From Amycolatopsis sp. QT-25 (GTDB lineage Bacteria; Actinomycetota; Actinomycetes; Mycobacteriales; Pseudonocardiaceae), in the NCBI RefSeq assembly GCF_029369745.1, contig NZ_CP120210.1, forward strand, positions 3,720,001-3,784,000: DNA of 64,000 bases, read 5' to 3'. This document shows, one piece after another, positions 1-9,777 of the stretch. The notes beneath the pieces are model-generated. The model was not told the DNA's origin, made no database searches, and saw only the letters and a list, made by a program, of their open reading frames with translations. The first letter of the stretch is position 1. Every line of letters starts with the position of its first letter. Both the position numbers and the translations under genes were made by a program.

Positions 1-1
1 G

Positions 2-2269
<2,268 letters not shown>

Positions 2270-2272
2270 AGC

Positions 2273-2635
2273 TCAGCCGGGCATCTTGTCGAGAAAGCCC
2301 AGCACCTGCTTGATCCGCCCGTCCTCGACGGTGATGACGTCGAAGCCGATCGCCAGCGGTTCTTCCGCGCCTTCCGGCGCGAGGTACCACTGGAACCGCG
2401 CGATGTCGTGGTGCGCGTCGGGAACGGCAGGCAGGCTGAACTTCAGACCGGCGAACTGGGCCTGCGCGCCGGCGATGAAGCCGTCGACACCGTCGTGGCC
2501 GGTGACGGCGCCGAGCGGGTCGGTGTAGGTGGTGTCCTCGGTGAACACTTCGGCGATGAGCGCGCGGCGCTTGTCCGCGTCGGTCTCGTTCCACACGGCG
2601 ATGTACTGCTCGGCGACGCGCTGGATGTCCGACAT
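2273..2635 (-). CDS. SnoaL-like / NTF2-fold protein
   Basis: This 120-residue protein has the length and pattern of a single SnoaL-like domain: an N-terminal helix (YIAVWNETDADKR), then VFTEDTTYTDPLG, a glycine turn, and a late strand pair ending FDVITVEDGRIKQVLGFLD. Such folds are small cone-shaped enzymes or ligand binders, and no substrate can be read from the sequence. The start ATG follows GAGGAG at good spacing. The gene is divergent from an XRE/MmyB regulator, and the 114-bp gap holds an inverted repeat. Genes in that position are often the regulator's target, so control by that regulator is likely. Confidence 0.8.
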   Translation of the reverse strand: MSDIQRVAEQYIAVWNETDADKRRALIAEVFTEDTTYTDPLGAVTGHDGVDGFIAGAQAQFAGLKFSLPAVPDAHHDIARFQWYLAPEGAEEPLAIGFDVITVEDGRIKQVLGFLDKMPG

Positions 2636-2703
2636 GGTGTCTCCTCGTTTTCTCGGGATTTGTCCGATGCCGCAACGATGTCGGCTGTCGGTGGGTCCCG
2701 TCG

Positions 2704-2720
2704 ATTACGCGGGAGGTAAT
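2704..2720. promoter_or_regulatory. Candidate operator for the XRE/MmyB regulator
   Basis: The sequence ATTAC-N7-GTAAT is a perfect 5-bp-arm inverted repeat. It is centred about 40 bp upstream of the regulator and 75 bp upstream of the divergent SnoaL-like gene. It is the only clear dyad in the gap. Assignment as the binding site is inference from position. Confidence 0.5.
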
Positions 2721-2749
2721 GGCGGCCCTTCGCCGGTGGCCGTAGGTTC

Positions 2750-3577
2750 GTGCTCGTGACGACCACAGTGACCGTGAGCCGCGCGGGCCGCCCCGTCGGC
2801 GAACTCCTCCGCGAATGGCGCGACCGCCGCCGGATCAGCCAGCTGGATCTCGCCATCTCGGCGGACATCTCCACCCGCCACCTGAGCTTCGTGGAGACCG
2901 GCCGTTCCCAGCCCAGCCGCGACATGGTGCTGCGGCTCGGCGAACATCTGGAGGTGCCGTTGCGGGAACGCAATCAGCTGCTGCTGGCCGCGGGTTACGC
3001 GCCCGCGTACGCGGAAAGCGGCCTCGGTGCCCCGGAAATGGCGGCGGTCCGCAAGGCGGTCCGCCAGCTCATGACCGGGCACGAGCCGTATCCGGCCGCC
3101 GTCGCCGACCGCTGGTGGAACCTGGTCGACGCCAACTCGAGCATCTCGATCATGACCGGTCTGGTCTCGCCCGTCTTGCTGACGCCACCGGTCAACGTCC
3201 TGCGGGTGACACTGCATCCGGAGGGGATGGCGCCCCATGTACTGAACCTGGGGGAGTGGCGGGCGCACCTGCTGGGCAGGCTGCGGCGGCAGGTGACCCA
3301 GACGGCGGATCCGGTCCTCACCGATCTCCTCGAAGAGCTGCTCGGCTACCCGTGTGCGGATCCCGTCCCCGAAGTGGAGGTCCCCGGCCCGGGCGACATC
3401 TTCGTCCCGTTGCGGTTGCGGCACGAGGGCACCGAGCTCACTTTCTTCAGCACGGTCTCCACCTTCGGGACGCCGTTGGACATCACGGTCGCCGAGCTGG
3501 TGATCGAATCCTTCTTCCCCGCCGACGCGGACACGGCGGAGTATTTGCGCGCGTACGCCGCGCGCGGGGAGCATTGA
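2750..3577 (+). CDS. XRE-family regulator with MmyB-like ligand domain
   Basis: A DNA-binding protein of 275 residues. Residues ~12-70 form an XRE helix-turn-helix (RRISQLDLAISADISTRHLS, then FVETGRSQPSRDMVLRLGEHL). Residues ~100-270 match the MmyB-like ligand-binding domain found behind such helices in actinobacteria, including DRWWNLVDAN and TELTFFSTVSTFGTPLDIT. The protein probably senses a small hydrophobic ligand and represses the divergent gene; the ligand is unknown. GTG at 2750 is used here. A second GTG at 2756 is possible because no strong ribosome site separates them. A hairpin follows the gene. Confidence 0.9.
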   Translation: MLVTTTVTVSRAGRPVGELLREWRDRRRISQLDLAISADISTRHLSFVETGRSQPSRDMVLRLGEHLEVPLRERNQLLLAAGYAPAYAESGLGAPEMAAVRKAVRQLMTGHEPYPAAVADRWWNLVDANSSISIMTGLVSPVLLTPPVNVLRVTLHPEGMAPHVLNLGEWRAHLLGRLRRQVTQTADPVLTDLLEELLGYPCADPVPEVEVPGPGDIFVPLRLRHEGTELTFFSTVSTFGTPLDITVAELVIESFFPADADTAEYLRAYAARGEH

Positions 3578-3587
3578 CGCGGCCGAT

Positions 3588-3621
3588 CACGCGAGTTACG
3601 TGTGCAAGCACGCGAGTTACG
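3588..3621. repeat. Two copies of a 13-bp direct repeat
   Basis: CACGCGAGTTACG occurs at 3588-3600 and again at 3609-3621, a 21-bp period, between the XRE gene and its terminator hairpin. There is no sign of coding. A different GATCACG-rich inverted repeat occurs at 45168-45270. Confidence 0.75.
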
Positions 3622-3664
3622 CCTTCGCCCCGGCCGGACCCGTTCTCTTCACGAGCTTGCAGGA

Positions 3665-3706
3665 ACGGGAAAGGCCCCTCCCGAGCGGTGAAGGGGCCTT
3701 TCCCGT
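3665..3706. terminator. Intergenic hairpin between convergent genes
   Basis: Perfect 15-bp arms (ACGGGAAAGGCCCCT and its complement) flank a 12-base loop. It lies between the XRE gene and the convergent membrane-anchored protein and can serve both. There is no U tract. Confidence 0.8.
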
Positions 3707-3718
3707 AAGTCCGAGGCC

Positions 3719-4405
3719 TCAGGTGGCCTTGATGCCCGCGGCGGCGAAGTCGGCCTGCTGGGCGGGCTGCTGCAGGAACTGCCGGAACGTCTGCGAGGCG
3801 CGCATCTGGACCTCGTCGATGTTCTTCCCGGCGAGCCCGACGAGCGGGTAGTCGGCCGAACGCGCCGTCGCGACCGACTGGGCGGGCGATCCGATCAACT
3901 CGGGCTTGGCGGTGTTCAGCTCGGTCACCCAGTAGGAGGACTCGGGGATCCAAGCGGCGGGAAGACCGCCGATGGCGTCCAGGTTGGTCCGGCCGACGAG
4001 GCCGTCGAGCACGGAGGCGGAGGGCAGCGCGTCGATCTGGATGAGCACACAGTGGTCGCGGACCACGGTCGCGGCGTTGTTCCACCGCTCGGCCGCCGCC
4101 CGGACCGGCTTCTCGATGCTGGGGGTGACGATGACCCGCATGGGGGTGTCGCCGGCGCTGCAGGCCTTGGCCTGGGCTTCGGCGCGGGTGTTGAGCTCCC
4201 CGTCCGCCCAGTTCCAGCCGAAGACGCCGATCGCGACCAGGACCAGGAGGACCAGGCAGGCGATGGGCCACTTGGCGATCCGTCGCCGCGGGGCCTTCTT
4301 CCCGACGATCCGGTGCGAACCGGTCGCCTCACCGCGACCTTGAAGCCGCTTCGGCGGATCGAGGGGATGCGGCACCGGCTCTTCGGCCACGCTGTGTCGC
4401 CCCAT
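3719..4405 (-). CDS. Membrane-anchored substrate-binding-like protein
   Basis: This 228-residue protein starts MGRHS, and the ATG follows AAAGGA. It has a short basic cytoplasmic region, one membrane segment at ~55-75 (IACLVLLVLVAIGVFGW) and an outside domain. The outside part (DTPMRVIVTPSIEKPVRAAA, later YWVTELNTAKPELIGSP) resembles the beginning of the substrate-binding domains that precede a von Willebrand domain in larger actinobacterial proteins. Here the protein stops at about one lobe, so it may be a shortened relative. No permease lies next to it. Function is unassigned. Confidence 0.6.
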   Translation of the reverse strand: MGRHSVAEEPVPHPLDPPKRLQGRGEATGSHRIVGKKAPRRRIAKWPIACLVLLVLVAIGVFGWNWADGELNTRAEAQAKACSAGDTPMRVIVTPSIEKPVRAAAERWNNAATVVRDHCVLIQIDALPSASVLDGLVGRTNLDAIGGLPAAWIPESSYWVTELNTAKPELIGSPAQSVATARSADYPLVGLAGKNIDEVQMRASQTFRQFLQQPAQQADFAAAGIKAT

Positions 4406-4498
4406 CGTTGTCCTTTCGAAACGTGCGCGCTCGCGCTGCGTATGCAACCAAACCGTTATCACTCTAACAGGGGAGGATGTTACGGGGAATGCGGCAAC

Positions 4499-5410
4499 TC
4501 ACAGTTGTTTTCCGCGTGTCGCGGGTGCCTTTTTCAACTCGGTCAGGAGTCGTTGGCAATGCGCTATCAGCTGCTCACGCAGCGGCGCGGCCCGGCGGGC
4601 GAAACCGGCCTGGGCGCGGGCGTACTCGGCCCGGCCCTCCGGGGTCTCGATGCGCACAGGTGAATACCCGAACTCGGCCAGATCGTACGGGCTGGCCCGC
4701 ATGTCCAGCTCACGGATGTCCGCTGCCAGCGCGAAGCAGTCCCCGACCAGCTCGGCGGGCACGAACGGGTCGAGTTTGTACGCCCATTTGAAGAGGTCCA
4801 TGTTGGCGTGCAGGCAGCCCGGCTGCTCGAACTCGATCTGGTTTTCTCGCTCCGGCCGCAGCGTGTTGCGTGGCCGGGCGGGTTCGGTGAAGAACCGAAA
4901 AGCGTCGAAATGTCCGCACCGGATCTCCAACGACTCCACGACGCCGTCGGTTCCGGTGGAGCCGAGCCGGAGCGGAAGTTGTGAGTGACGAACCTCATCC
5001 GCTGATTCCCGGTAAACCATTGCCCATTCGTGCAAGCCGAAACAACTGAGTCTCGGCGAGCGGGACGCCGTCGCGGAAAGCAGCCCGAGGACGAATTCGG
5101 CGGTCCTGGCCCGGCCCTCGGTGAAGCCCGCCGGATCCAGCATGACCCCGTCCGGTGTCTCCAGGTAACCCTTCCGCTCCAGGAACCGGCGCGCGGACGC
5201 GCCTTCGAGCAGGACATTCGGGCCCGGCTGCCAGCGTTCGACATGCCCGGGCCGGTGCGAGTAGTAGGTGAAGAGGAAGTCGAGCACCGGATGCTTCTCG
5301 CCCCGCGAGCGGCGGCGCTGGTGCGGGGTCGTCCAGCGCCGCATCCGCGTCACGTGCTCGTCCTCCCGTGCTCGCCACACGGGCTCGGGAAGAACGATCG
5401 GACCGGTCAC
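4499..5410 (-). CDS. Conserved actinobacterial protein, often labelled 3-methyladenine DNA glycosylase
   Basis: The protein has 303 residues. Recognisable stretches are FLFTYYSHRPGHVERWQPGP near the N-terminus, CFGLHEWAMVY in the middle, and CLHANMDLFKWAYKL. I recall homologues annotated as 3-methyladenine DNA glycosylase, but I see no helix-hairpin-helix or other glycosylase signature, so the label is unproven. Conserved His, Cys and Trp positions suggest an enzyme or metal site. The GTG start overlaps the stop of the upstream CNNM gene by four bases, so the two are probably translated together. It is the last gene of a three-gene unit. Confidence 0.6.
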   Translation of the reverse strand: MTGPIVLPEPVWRAREDEHVTRMRRWTTPHQRRRSRGEKHPVLDFLFTYYSHRPGHVERWQPGPNVLLEGASARRFLERKGYLETPDGVMLDPAGFTEGRARTAEFVLGLLSATASRSPRLSCFGLHEWAMVYRESADEVRHSQLPLRLGSTGTDGVVESLEIRCGHFDAFRFFTEPARPRNTLRPERENQIEFEQPGCLHANMDLFKWAYKLDPFVPAELVGDCFALAADIRELDMRASPYDLAEFGYSPVRIETPEGRAEYARAQAGFARRAAPLREQLIAHCQRLLTELKKAPATRGKQL

Positions 5411-6450
5411 GACATGACGTGGGTACCGTCGCGGACGGTTCCCACGTACTCCTCGACGAGGTCTTCCAGCGTGACGACGCCCACGGCGGTCCCCGCCGGG
5501 CTCAGCGCCCGCGCCAGATGACTGCCTTCCTTGCGCATCGCCGACAGCGCCTCGTCCAGCCGGGCGTCGGCGTGCAGTTCGGTCAGCGTCCGCGTCTTGT
5601 CCGACGGCACCACGGTGCTCGGGTCCTCGCCCACGAGGTCGAGGATGTCCTTCACGTGGATGTAGCCGGTCAGTGTCCCGTCCTCGGTGCATACCGGGAA
5701 GCGGGAGAACCCGGTCGAGGACACCGCACGCTCGACGTCGCCCAGCGTGGGCGAGCAGGGCAGTGTCGTCAGTTGTGCCTTCGGAACCAGGACGTCCGCC
5801 ACCGTCTTCTCCACCGAAGAGAGCGTCTTGCTCAGCCGCTGGTGCTCGGAGTGCTCCAACAGCCCTTCGCGCCGCGACTCGCTGAGCAGTTCGGCGAGTT
5901 CGTCGGAGGTGTAGGCGGTTTCGAGTTCGTCCTTCGGCTCGACCTTGACCAACCGCAGCAGCGAGTTCGCCACGAAGTTCAGCAGCCAGATGAACGGGTT
6001 GGCGACCTTCACCCAGGCCACGTGGACCGGGACCAGCCACAGCGCCAGCCGCTCGGGCTCGGCGATCGCGAGGTTCTTCGGCACCATTTCGCCGACGAGG
6101 ACGTGCAGGACGGTGATGAACGCCAGCGCGATCGCGAAGGAGATCGGGTGCAGCAGCACCTCCGGAATCCCGAACAGTTCGAAGAAGCCGGCCAGCCGGT
6201 GGGCGATGGCGGGTTCGCCGAGCCGCCCCAGCAACAGCGAGCAGATCGTGATGCCGAGCTGCGCGCCCGCGAGCATCAGGGAGACGTTCTTGCTCGCGTT
6301 GATGACGATTTGGGCACGGGTCTTTCCCTGCTCCAGCAGGGCTTCCAGCCTGTCGCGCCGCGAGGAGATCAGCGCGAATTCGGCACCGACGAAGAACGCG
6401 TTGGCCAGCAGCAGGACCACGACGAGGAAGATGTTGAACCAGTCGCTCAT
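5407..6450 (-). CDS. CNNM/CorC-type membrane protein, CBS-pair short form
   Basis: A membrane protein of 347 residues. A DUF21/CNNM domain with about four hydrophobic segments (starting FNIFLVVVLLLANAFFVGAE) covers residues ~1-190. A CBS pair spans ~205-335 (TGFSRFPVCTEDG, then VVTLEDLVEEYVG). Family members are implicated in magnesium or other divalent cation transport. Unlike its upstream partner it has no C-terminal CorC_HlyC domain. The two genes overlap by four bases (ATGA). Such tandem long/short pairs are common in actinobacteria and suggest a hetero-oligomer. Confidence 0.9.
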   Translation of the reverse strand: MSDWFNIFLVVVLLLANAFFVGAEFALISSRRDRLEALLEQGKTRAQIVINASKNVSLMLAGAQLGITICSLLLGRLGEPAIAHRLAGFFELFGIPEVLLHPISFAIALAFITVLHVLVGEMVPKNLAIAEPERLALWLVPVHVAWVKVANPFIWLLNFVANSLLRLVKVEPKDELETAYTSDELAELLSESRREGLLEHSEHQRLSKTLSSVEKTVADVLVPKAQLTTLPCSPTLGDVERAVSSTGFSRFPVCTEDGTLTGYIHVKDILDLVGEDPSTVVPSDKTRTLTELHADARLDEALSAMRKEGSHLARALSPAGTAVGVVTLEDLVEEYVGTVRDGTHVMS

Positions 6451-7793
6451 CGGGCGGGCTCCTGTTCGAAGGAGGTGGCGGTCTCGCTGACCCGGCGGAC
6501 TTCGACCTCGGCGATGCGGAGACGGTCCATTTTGGTCACCGTGAGCCGCCAGGCGTCGAGCTCGGTGGCGTCGCCGGGGGAGGGGATCCGGCCGAGTTGC
6601 TCGAGAATCAGCCCGGCGATGGTCTCGTAGTCGCCGTCGGGCATCCGGAATCCGGTCTCGTCGGTGACCTCGTCGGCCCGAAGCTGTCCCGAAACGAGCC
6701 AGCTATCGGTGCCGACCCGCTGGGAAGACGGCGCTTCACGCTCGTCGTGTTCGTCGCGGACGTCGCCGATGATCTCTTCGACGACGTCCTCCAGCGTCAC
6801 CAGCCCCGCGGTGCCGCCGTACTCGTCGACGACGATCGCGAGCTGGAACCGGGAATCACGCAGCCGGTTGAGCAGCGAGTCGCCCGGCAGCGATTCGGGC
6901 ACCGTCGGGATCGGCCGCATGACCGAACCGATCCGCACGGTGGCACGCTGGGCGGCCGGGACGGTGAACGCCTGCTTGATGTGCACCGCGCCCTGTACGT
7001 CGTCGAGATCCTCGGTGTAGACCGGGAACCGCGAAAAGCCGGTGCGGCTCGAGATCTCGATGAGGTCCTTGATCGTGTCGTTCACGGTCAGCGATTCGAG
7101 TTGCACGCGCGGGGTCATCAGCTCGTCGGCCGTCCGCTCGCCGAAGCGCAGGGACTTGTCCAGCAGTTCGGCGGTCGACGTGTCGAGCGTGCCGCTTTCC
7201 GCGCTGGAGCGCACGATCGAGCCCAGTTCTTGCGGCGAACGAGCCGAACGCAGTTCCTCCTGCGGTTCGACGCCGAACTTGCGGACGAGGAAGTTGGCGC
7301 TGTTGTTCATCAGCGTGATGAGCCAGCGGAACAGCGACGAGAACCGCGAGTGGTACCCCGCGACGGCCCGCGCGGTCTGCAACGGCCGGGCGATCGCGAG
7401 GTTCTTCGGCATCATCTCGCCGAGGATCATCGACAGCGACGTCGCCAGCACCAGCGCCACGGCCAGCGACACGCCGTTCGCCACGCCTTCGGAGAACCCG
7501 ATGGCGGTGAACAGCGGGTGCAGCAGGTCGCCGATCACCGGTTCCGCGAGATACCCGGTGATCAGGGTGGTGATGGTGATCGCCACCTGCGCGCCGGAGA
7601 GCTGGAACGAGAGCGTGCGGTGTGCCTTCTGCACGGTGAGCGCGCGCCGGTCGCCGACCTGGCGGACGTTCGCGTCGACCGTGCTGCGCTCGAGCGCGGT
7701 GAGGGAGAACTCGGCGGCGACCGCGAGACCGGTGCCGACGGTGAGCAGGAGGAACAGGAGAATGCCGAGCACGGCGAGCAGGACTTCCATCAT
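6447..7793 (-). CDS. CNNM/CorC-type membrane protein with CorC_HlyC domain
   Basis: A 448-residue partner of the gene downstream. The CNNM membrane domain covers ~1-200, a CBS pair ~205-335 (TGFSRFPVYTEDLDD, IVVDEYGGTAGLVTLEDVVE), and a C-terminal CorC_HlyC domain ~345-435 (SWLVSGQLRADEVTDETGF, then TIAGLILEQLGRIPSPGD). The last domain is the FAD-like fold of this family. A role in divalent-cation efflux at the membrane is inferred from family knowledge. The start may be the first or second Met. This gene is first in the unit; the 157-bp gap upstream carries the promoter but no obvious operator. Confidence 0.92.
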   Translation of the reverse strand: MMEVLLAVLGILLFLLLTVGTGLAVAAEFSLTALERSTVDANVRQVGDRRALTVQKAHRTLSFQLSGAQVAITITTLITGYLAEPVIGDLLHPLFTAIGFSEGVANGVSLAVALVLATSLSMILGEMMPKNLAIARPLQTARAVAGYHSRFSSLFRWLITLMNNSANFLVRKFGVEPQEELRSARSPQELGSIVRSSAESGTLDTSTAELLDKSLRFGERTADELMTPRVQLESLTVNDTIKDLIEISSRTGFSRFPVYTEDLDDVQGAVHIKQAFTVPAAQRATVRIGSVMRPIPTVPESLPGDSLLNRLRDSRFQLAIVVDEYGGTAGLVTLEDVVEEIIGDVRDEHDEREAPSSQRVGTDSWLVSGQLRADEVTDETGFRMPDGDYETIAGLILEQLGRIPSPGDATELDAWRLTVTKMDRLRIAEVEVRRVSETATSFEQEPAR

Positions 7794-7950
7794 TTCCTGC
7801 CGGCGGGATCGGCGGGAGAATCCGCGGAACAGCCGGGTGTGCCACCCGGCTCGATACTGTCACCAGGTGACTGCGCGTCGCGCACGAAAAGAGTCACTCC
7901 TCGATCGAAACCAGCGAATACCACCGCTGTACTGCGGCGATAGGACAATC

Positions 7951-8547
7951 TTAACGCGTTCCCCCGGCCGCGTGGGCGCGGTGCCGCCGCACGCTCTCCT
8001 CGACCAGGTCGAGCACCGGGCCGAGATCGTCCCCGGGCTGGCCCATCGCGAGGTGCGAGACGAGCCCTTCCAGGACGAGTTCGAGATACGCGGTCAGGAC
8101 GTCGACGTCGACGTCGTCGCGCAGGATCCCGGCGTCGCGCTGGCGCAGCAGACGGCGGCGGGTCGCGGCGGTCAGCTGATGGGACCGCTCGGCCCAGCGG
8201 GCGCGGAACTCGGGGTCGGTACGCAGCCGCCGGGAGACCTCCAGCCGCGTGCCGAGCCAGTCGGCGGGATGCTCGCTGCGGTTCGTCAGCAGCTCACGCA
8301 TCACCTGGACGAGGCCCTGCTCGGCGACGACGTCGGCCATGCGGACCGCGTCGTCCTCGGCCAAGGCCAGGAAGAGGGACTCCTTGTCGCGGAAATGGTG
8401 GAAGATCGCACCGCGGGAAAGACCCGTGGCTTCTTCCAACCGCCGGACAGTGGCCCCCTCGTAGCCATAACGTGCGAAACACACGCGAGAGCCGTCGAGG
8501 ATCTGGCGCCGGCGTGCGTCGAGGTGATCCTGGCTGACCCGTGGCAT
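7951..8547 (-). CDS. acnR: TetR-family aconitase repressor AcnR
   Basis: A TetR regulator of 198 residues. Its HTH block (CFARYGYEGATVRRLEEATG, SRGAIFHHFRDKESLFLALA) matches Corynebacterium glutamicum AcnR as I remember it, far beyond ordinary TetR similarity. AcnR represses acn and its own gene. In corynebacteria and mycobacteria it lies directly downstream of acn on the same strand. Here it keeps that strand and order but is separated from acn by 14.5 kb of other genes. A palindrome fitting the AcnR box lies 38 bp upstream of the start, and another precedes acn. Confidence 0.85.
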   Translation of the reverse strand: MPRVSQDHLDARRRQILDGSRVCFARYGYEGATVRRLEEATGLSRGAIFHHFRDKESLFLALAEDDAVRMADVVAEQGLVQVMRELLTNRSEHPADWLGTRLEVSRRLRTDPEFRARWAERSHQLTAATRRRLLRQRDAGILRDDVDVDVLTAYLELVLEGLVSHLAMGQPGDDLGPVLDLVEESVRRHRAHAAGGTR

Positions 8548-8584
8548 CCTGGAATCCTGTCACCGGGAACCCGGTCAATGCAAT

Positions 8585-8600
8585 CCGTACGTACGTACTG
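8585..8600. promoter_or_regulatory. AcnR box upstream of acnR
   Basis: CCGTACGTACGTACTG is an extended palindrome. It agrees with the published C. glutamicum AcnR consensus (CAGNAC-N3-cGTACTG) at all but one defined position, in either orientation. Its position 38-53 bp before the acnR start suits autorepression. Confidence 0.65.
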
Positions 8601-8749
8601 TGACCAGTTCGCGGGATGTTCGGCCGATCGGGGAACCGGCCGGGTTCGCAACACGTCCGACTACTCGGCCGGATCGGCTGACACGCCGTCCGCCGCTTGG
8701 CTACGCTTTGTCCGTCACGGTGCGTGAATGCTGAGGGGAAGGTGCGGGC

Positions 8750-9148
8750 GTGAACATCATCGACGACGCCGCGAGCGCGATCAAGGCCGTCTGGGGTGAC
8801 CTCACCACGCCGAAGGAACCCACCGTTTACGGCGGTGGCGGCGGTGGTGGCGGCGGGTTCGAGATGAGCCCGGAGGAGCTGAAGACCGTCATCGGGCTGT
8901 GGCAGGACGAGCTGAAGAAGGTCGTCGACGACGGCGACAAAATCGGATTCATCTTGGATGACCTGATGCCGCCGGGACAGGACGAGGCCAGCGCCAGTTA
9001 TGTGAACTCCGGTGTGGACTCCCTGTTGTCCCTGCAAAAGCAGAACGATTCGATGAAGGCTTACATCGAGGGCTACATCGAGAAGCTGGAGATCGCCCGC
9101 ACGAAGACGATGGCGACCGACCAGGCCAACACTCTGCGTACGACCTGA
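8750..9148 (+). CDS. Small helical ESX-type secreted protein
   Basis: A 132-residue protein beginning at GTG after GGGGAAGG. A Gly-rich linker (nine glycines, residues ~29-37) is followed by two amphipathic helices (EELKTVIGLWQDELKKVVDD and QKQNDSMKAYIEGYIEKLEI). It has no signal peptide. Size, helical hairpin and neighbours (WXG-like protein and EspG) make it a likely type VII secretion substrate or partner, although no clear WXG turn is visible. It is first in a four-gene unit. Confidence 0.65.
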   Translation: MNIIDDAASAIKAVWGDLTTPKEPTVYGGGGGGGGGFEMSPEELKTVIGLWQDELKKVVDDGDKIGFILDDLMPPGQDEASASYVNSGVDSLLSLQKQNDSMKAYIEGYIEKLEIARTKTMATDQANTLRTT

Positions 9149-9159
9149 GGATGCCGAAC

Positions 9160-9777
9160 ATGTTGAGGAATCGCGCCGCAGTGGCGGCGCTCGTGTTCGT
9201 TTCCGCCGCGGTCGCTGGTTGTACCGGGGAGACTTCTGGTACAGCTACGCCGACCCCGGGAACCTCGCCGTCATCGGCGTCTTCGGCTGCACCGGAGGAT
9301 CCGAACGTCCCGAAGGTGGCCGATCCGCTGGACGCCTCGGCGTTCGTCGGCAACGTGTGCAAACTGCTTCCGCCCGCCGCAGTGACGGAACTGGGGTTCG
9401 CCGGGTCCGGTGATTCGAAGGGTGAAGGCAGCAATCCTGGTTGCAGCTGGCAGATTCGTGGCAAGGCCGACAGCCTGCTGATCATCCTCGGCAGCGGGAA
9501 CCGGGAAAAGGGCATGGGCGGTCTGGCGGGCCTGCGCAAGGCCAAGGAAGCCGGACAACTGAGGTTCCTCGAGCCTGGCCCCGAAGTCGACGGCTATCCG
9601 ACCGTTTATTACGGACTCCAGGACCGGCGAGCGGGCGGCAACTGCGATCTCGCGGTCGGCGTCGCCGACGACCTGGCGATCAGTGCGCATGCCGGGGGCT
9701 ACGACAATGAACAGGAATCCTGCGGGAACGCGCAGAAGGCCGTGTCGGCCATGATCAAGACACTCAAGGTGGCATGA
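9160..9777 (+). CDS. DUF3558-type lipoprotein
   Basis: This lipoprotein has a short basic N-terminus, a hydrophobic stretch and a lipobox ending VAGC. A Ser/Thr/Pro-rich linker and a DUF3558-like domain follow (FVGNVCKLLPPAAVTELGF, PGCSWQI), with cysteine pairs likely disulphide-bonded outside the cell. ATG at 9160 is preferred over 9151, because the GAGG lies directly against 9151 but at about 8 bases from 9160. The product has 205 residues. DUF3558 lipoproteins often sit beside ESX-type genes in Pseudonocardiaceae; their role is unknown. The stop overlaps the next start. Confidence 0.8.
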   Translation: MLRNRAAVAALVFVSAAVAGCTGETSGTATPTPGTSPSSASSAAPEDPNVPKVADPLDASAFVGNVCKLLPPAAVTELGFAGSGDSKGEGSNPGCSWQIRGKADSLLIILGSGNREKGMGGLAGLRKAKEAGQLRFLEPGPEVDGYPTVYYGLQDRRAGGNCDLAVGVADDLAISAHAGGYDNEQESCGNAQKAVSAMIKTLKVA

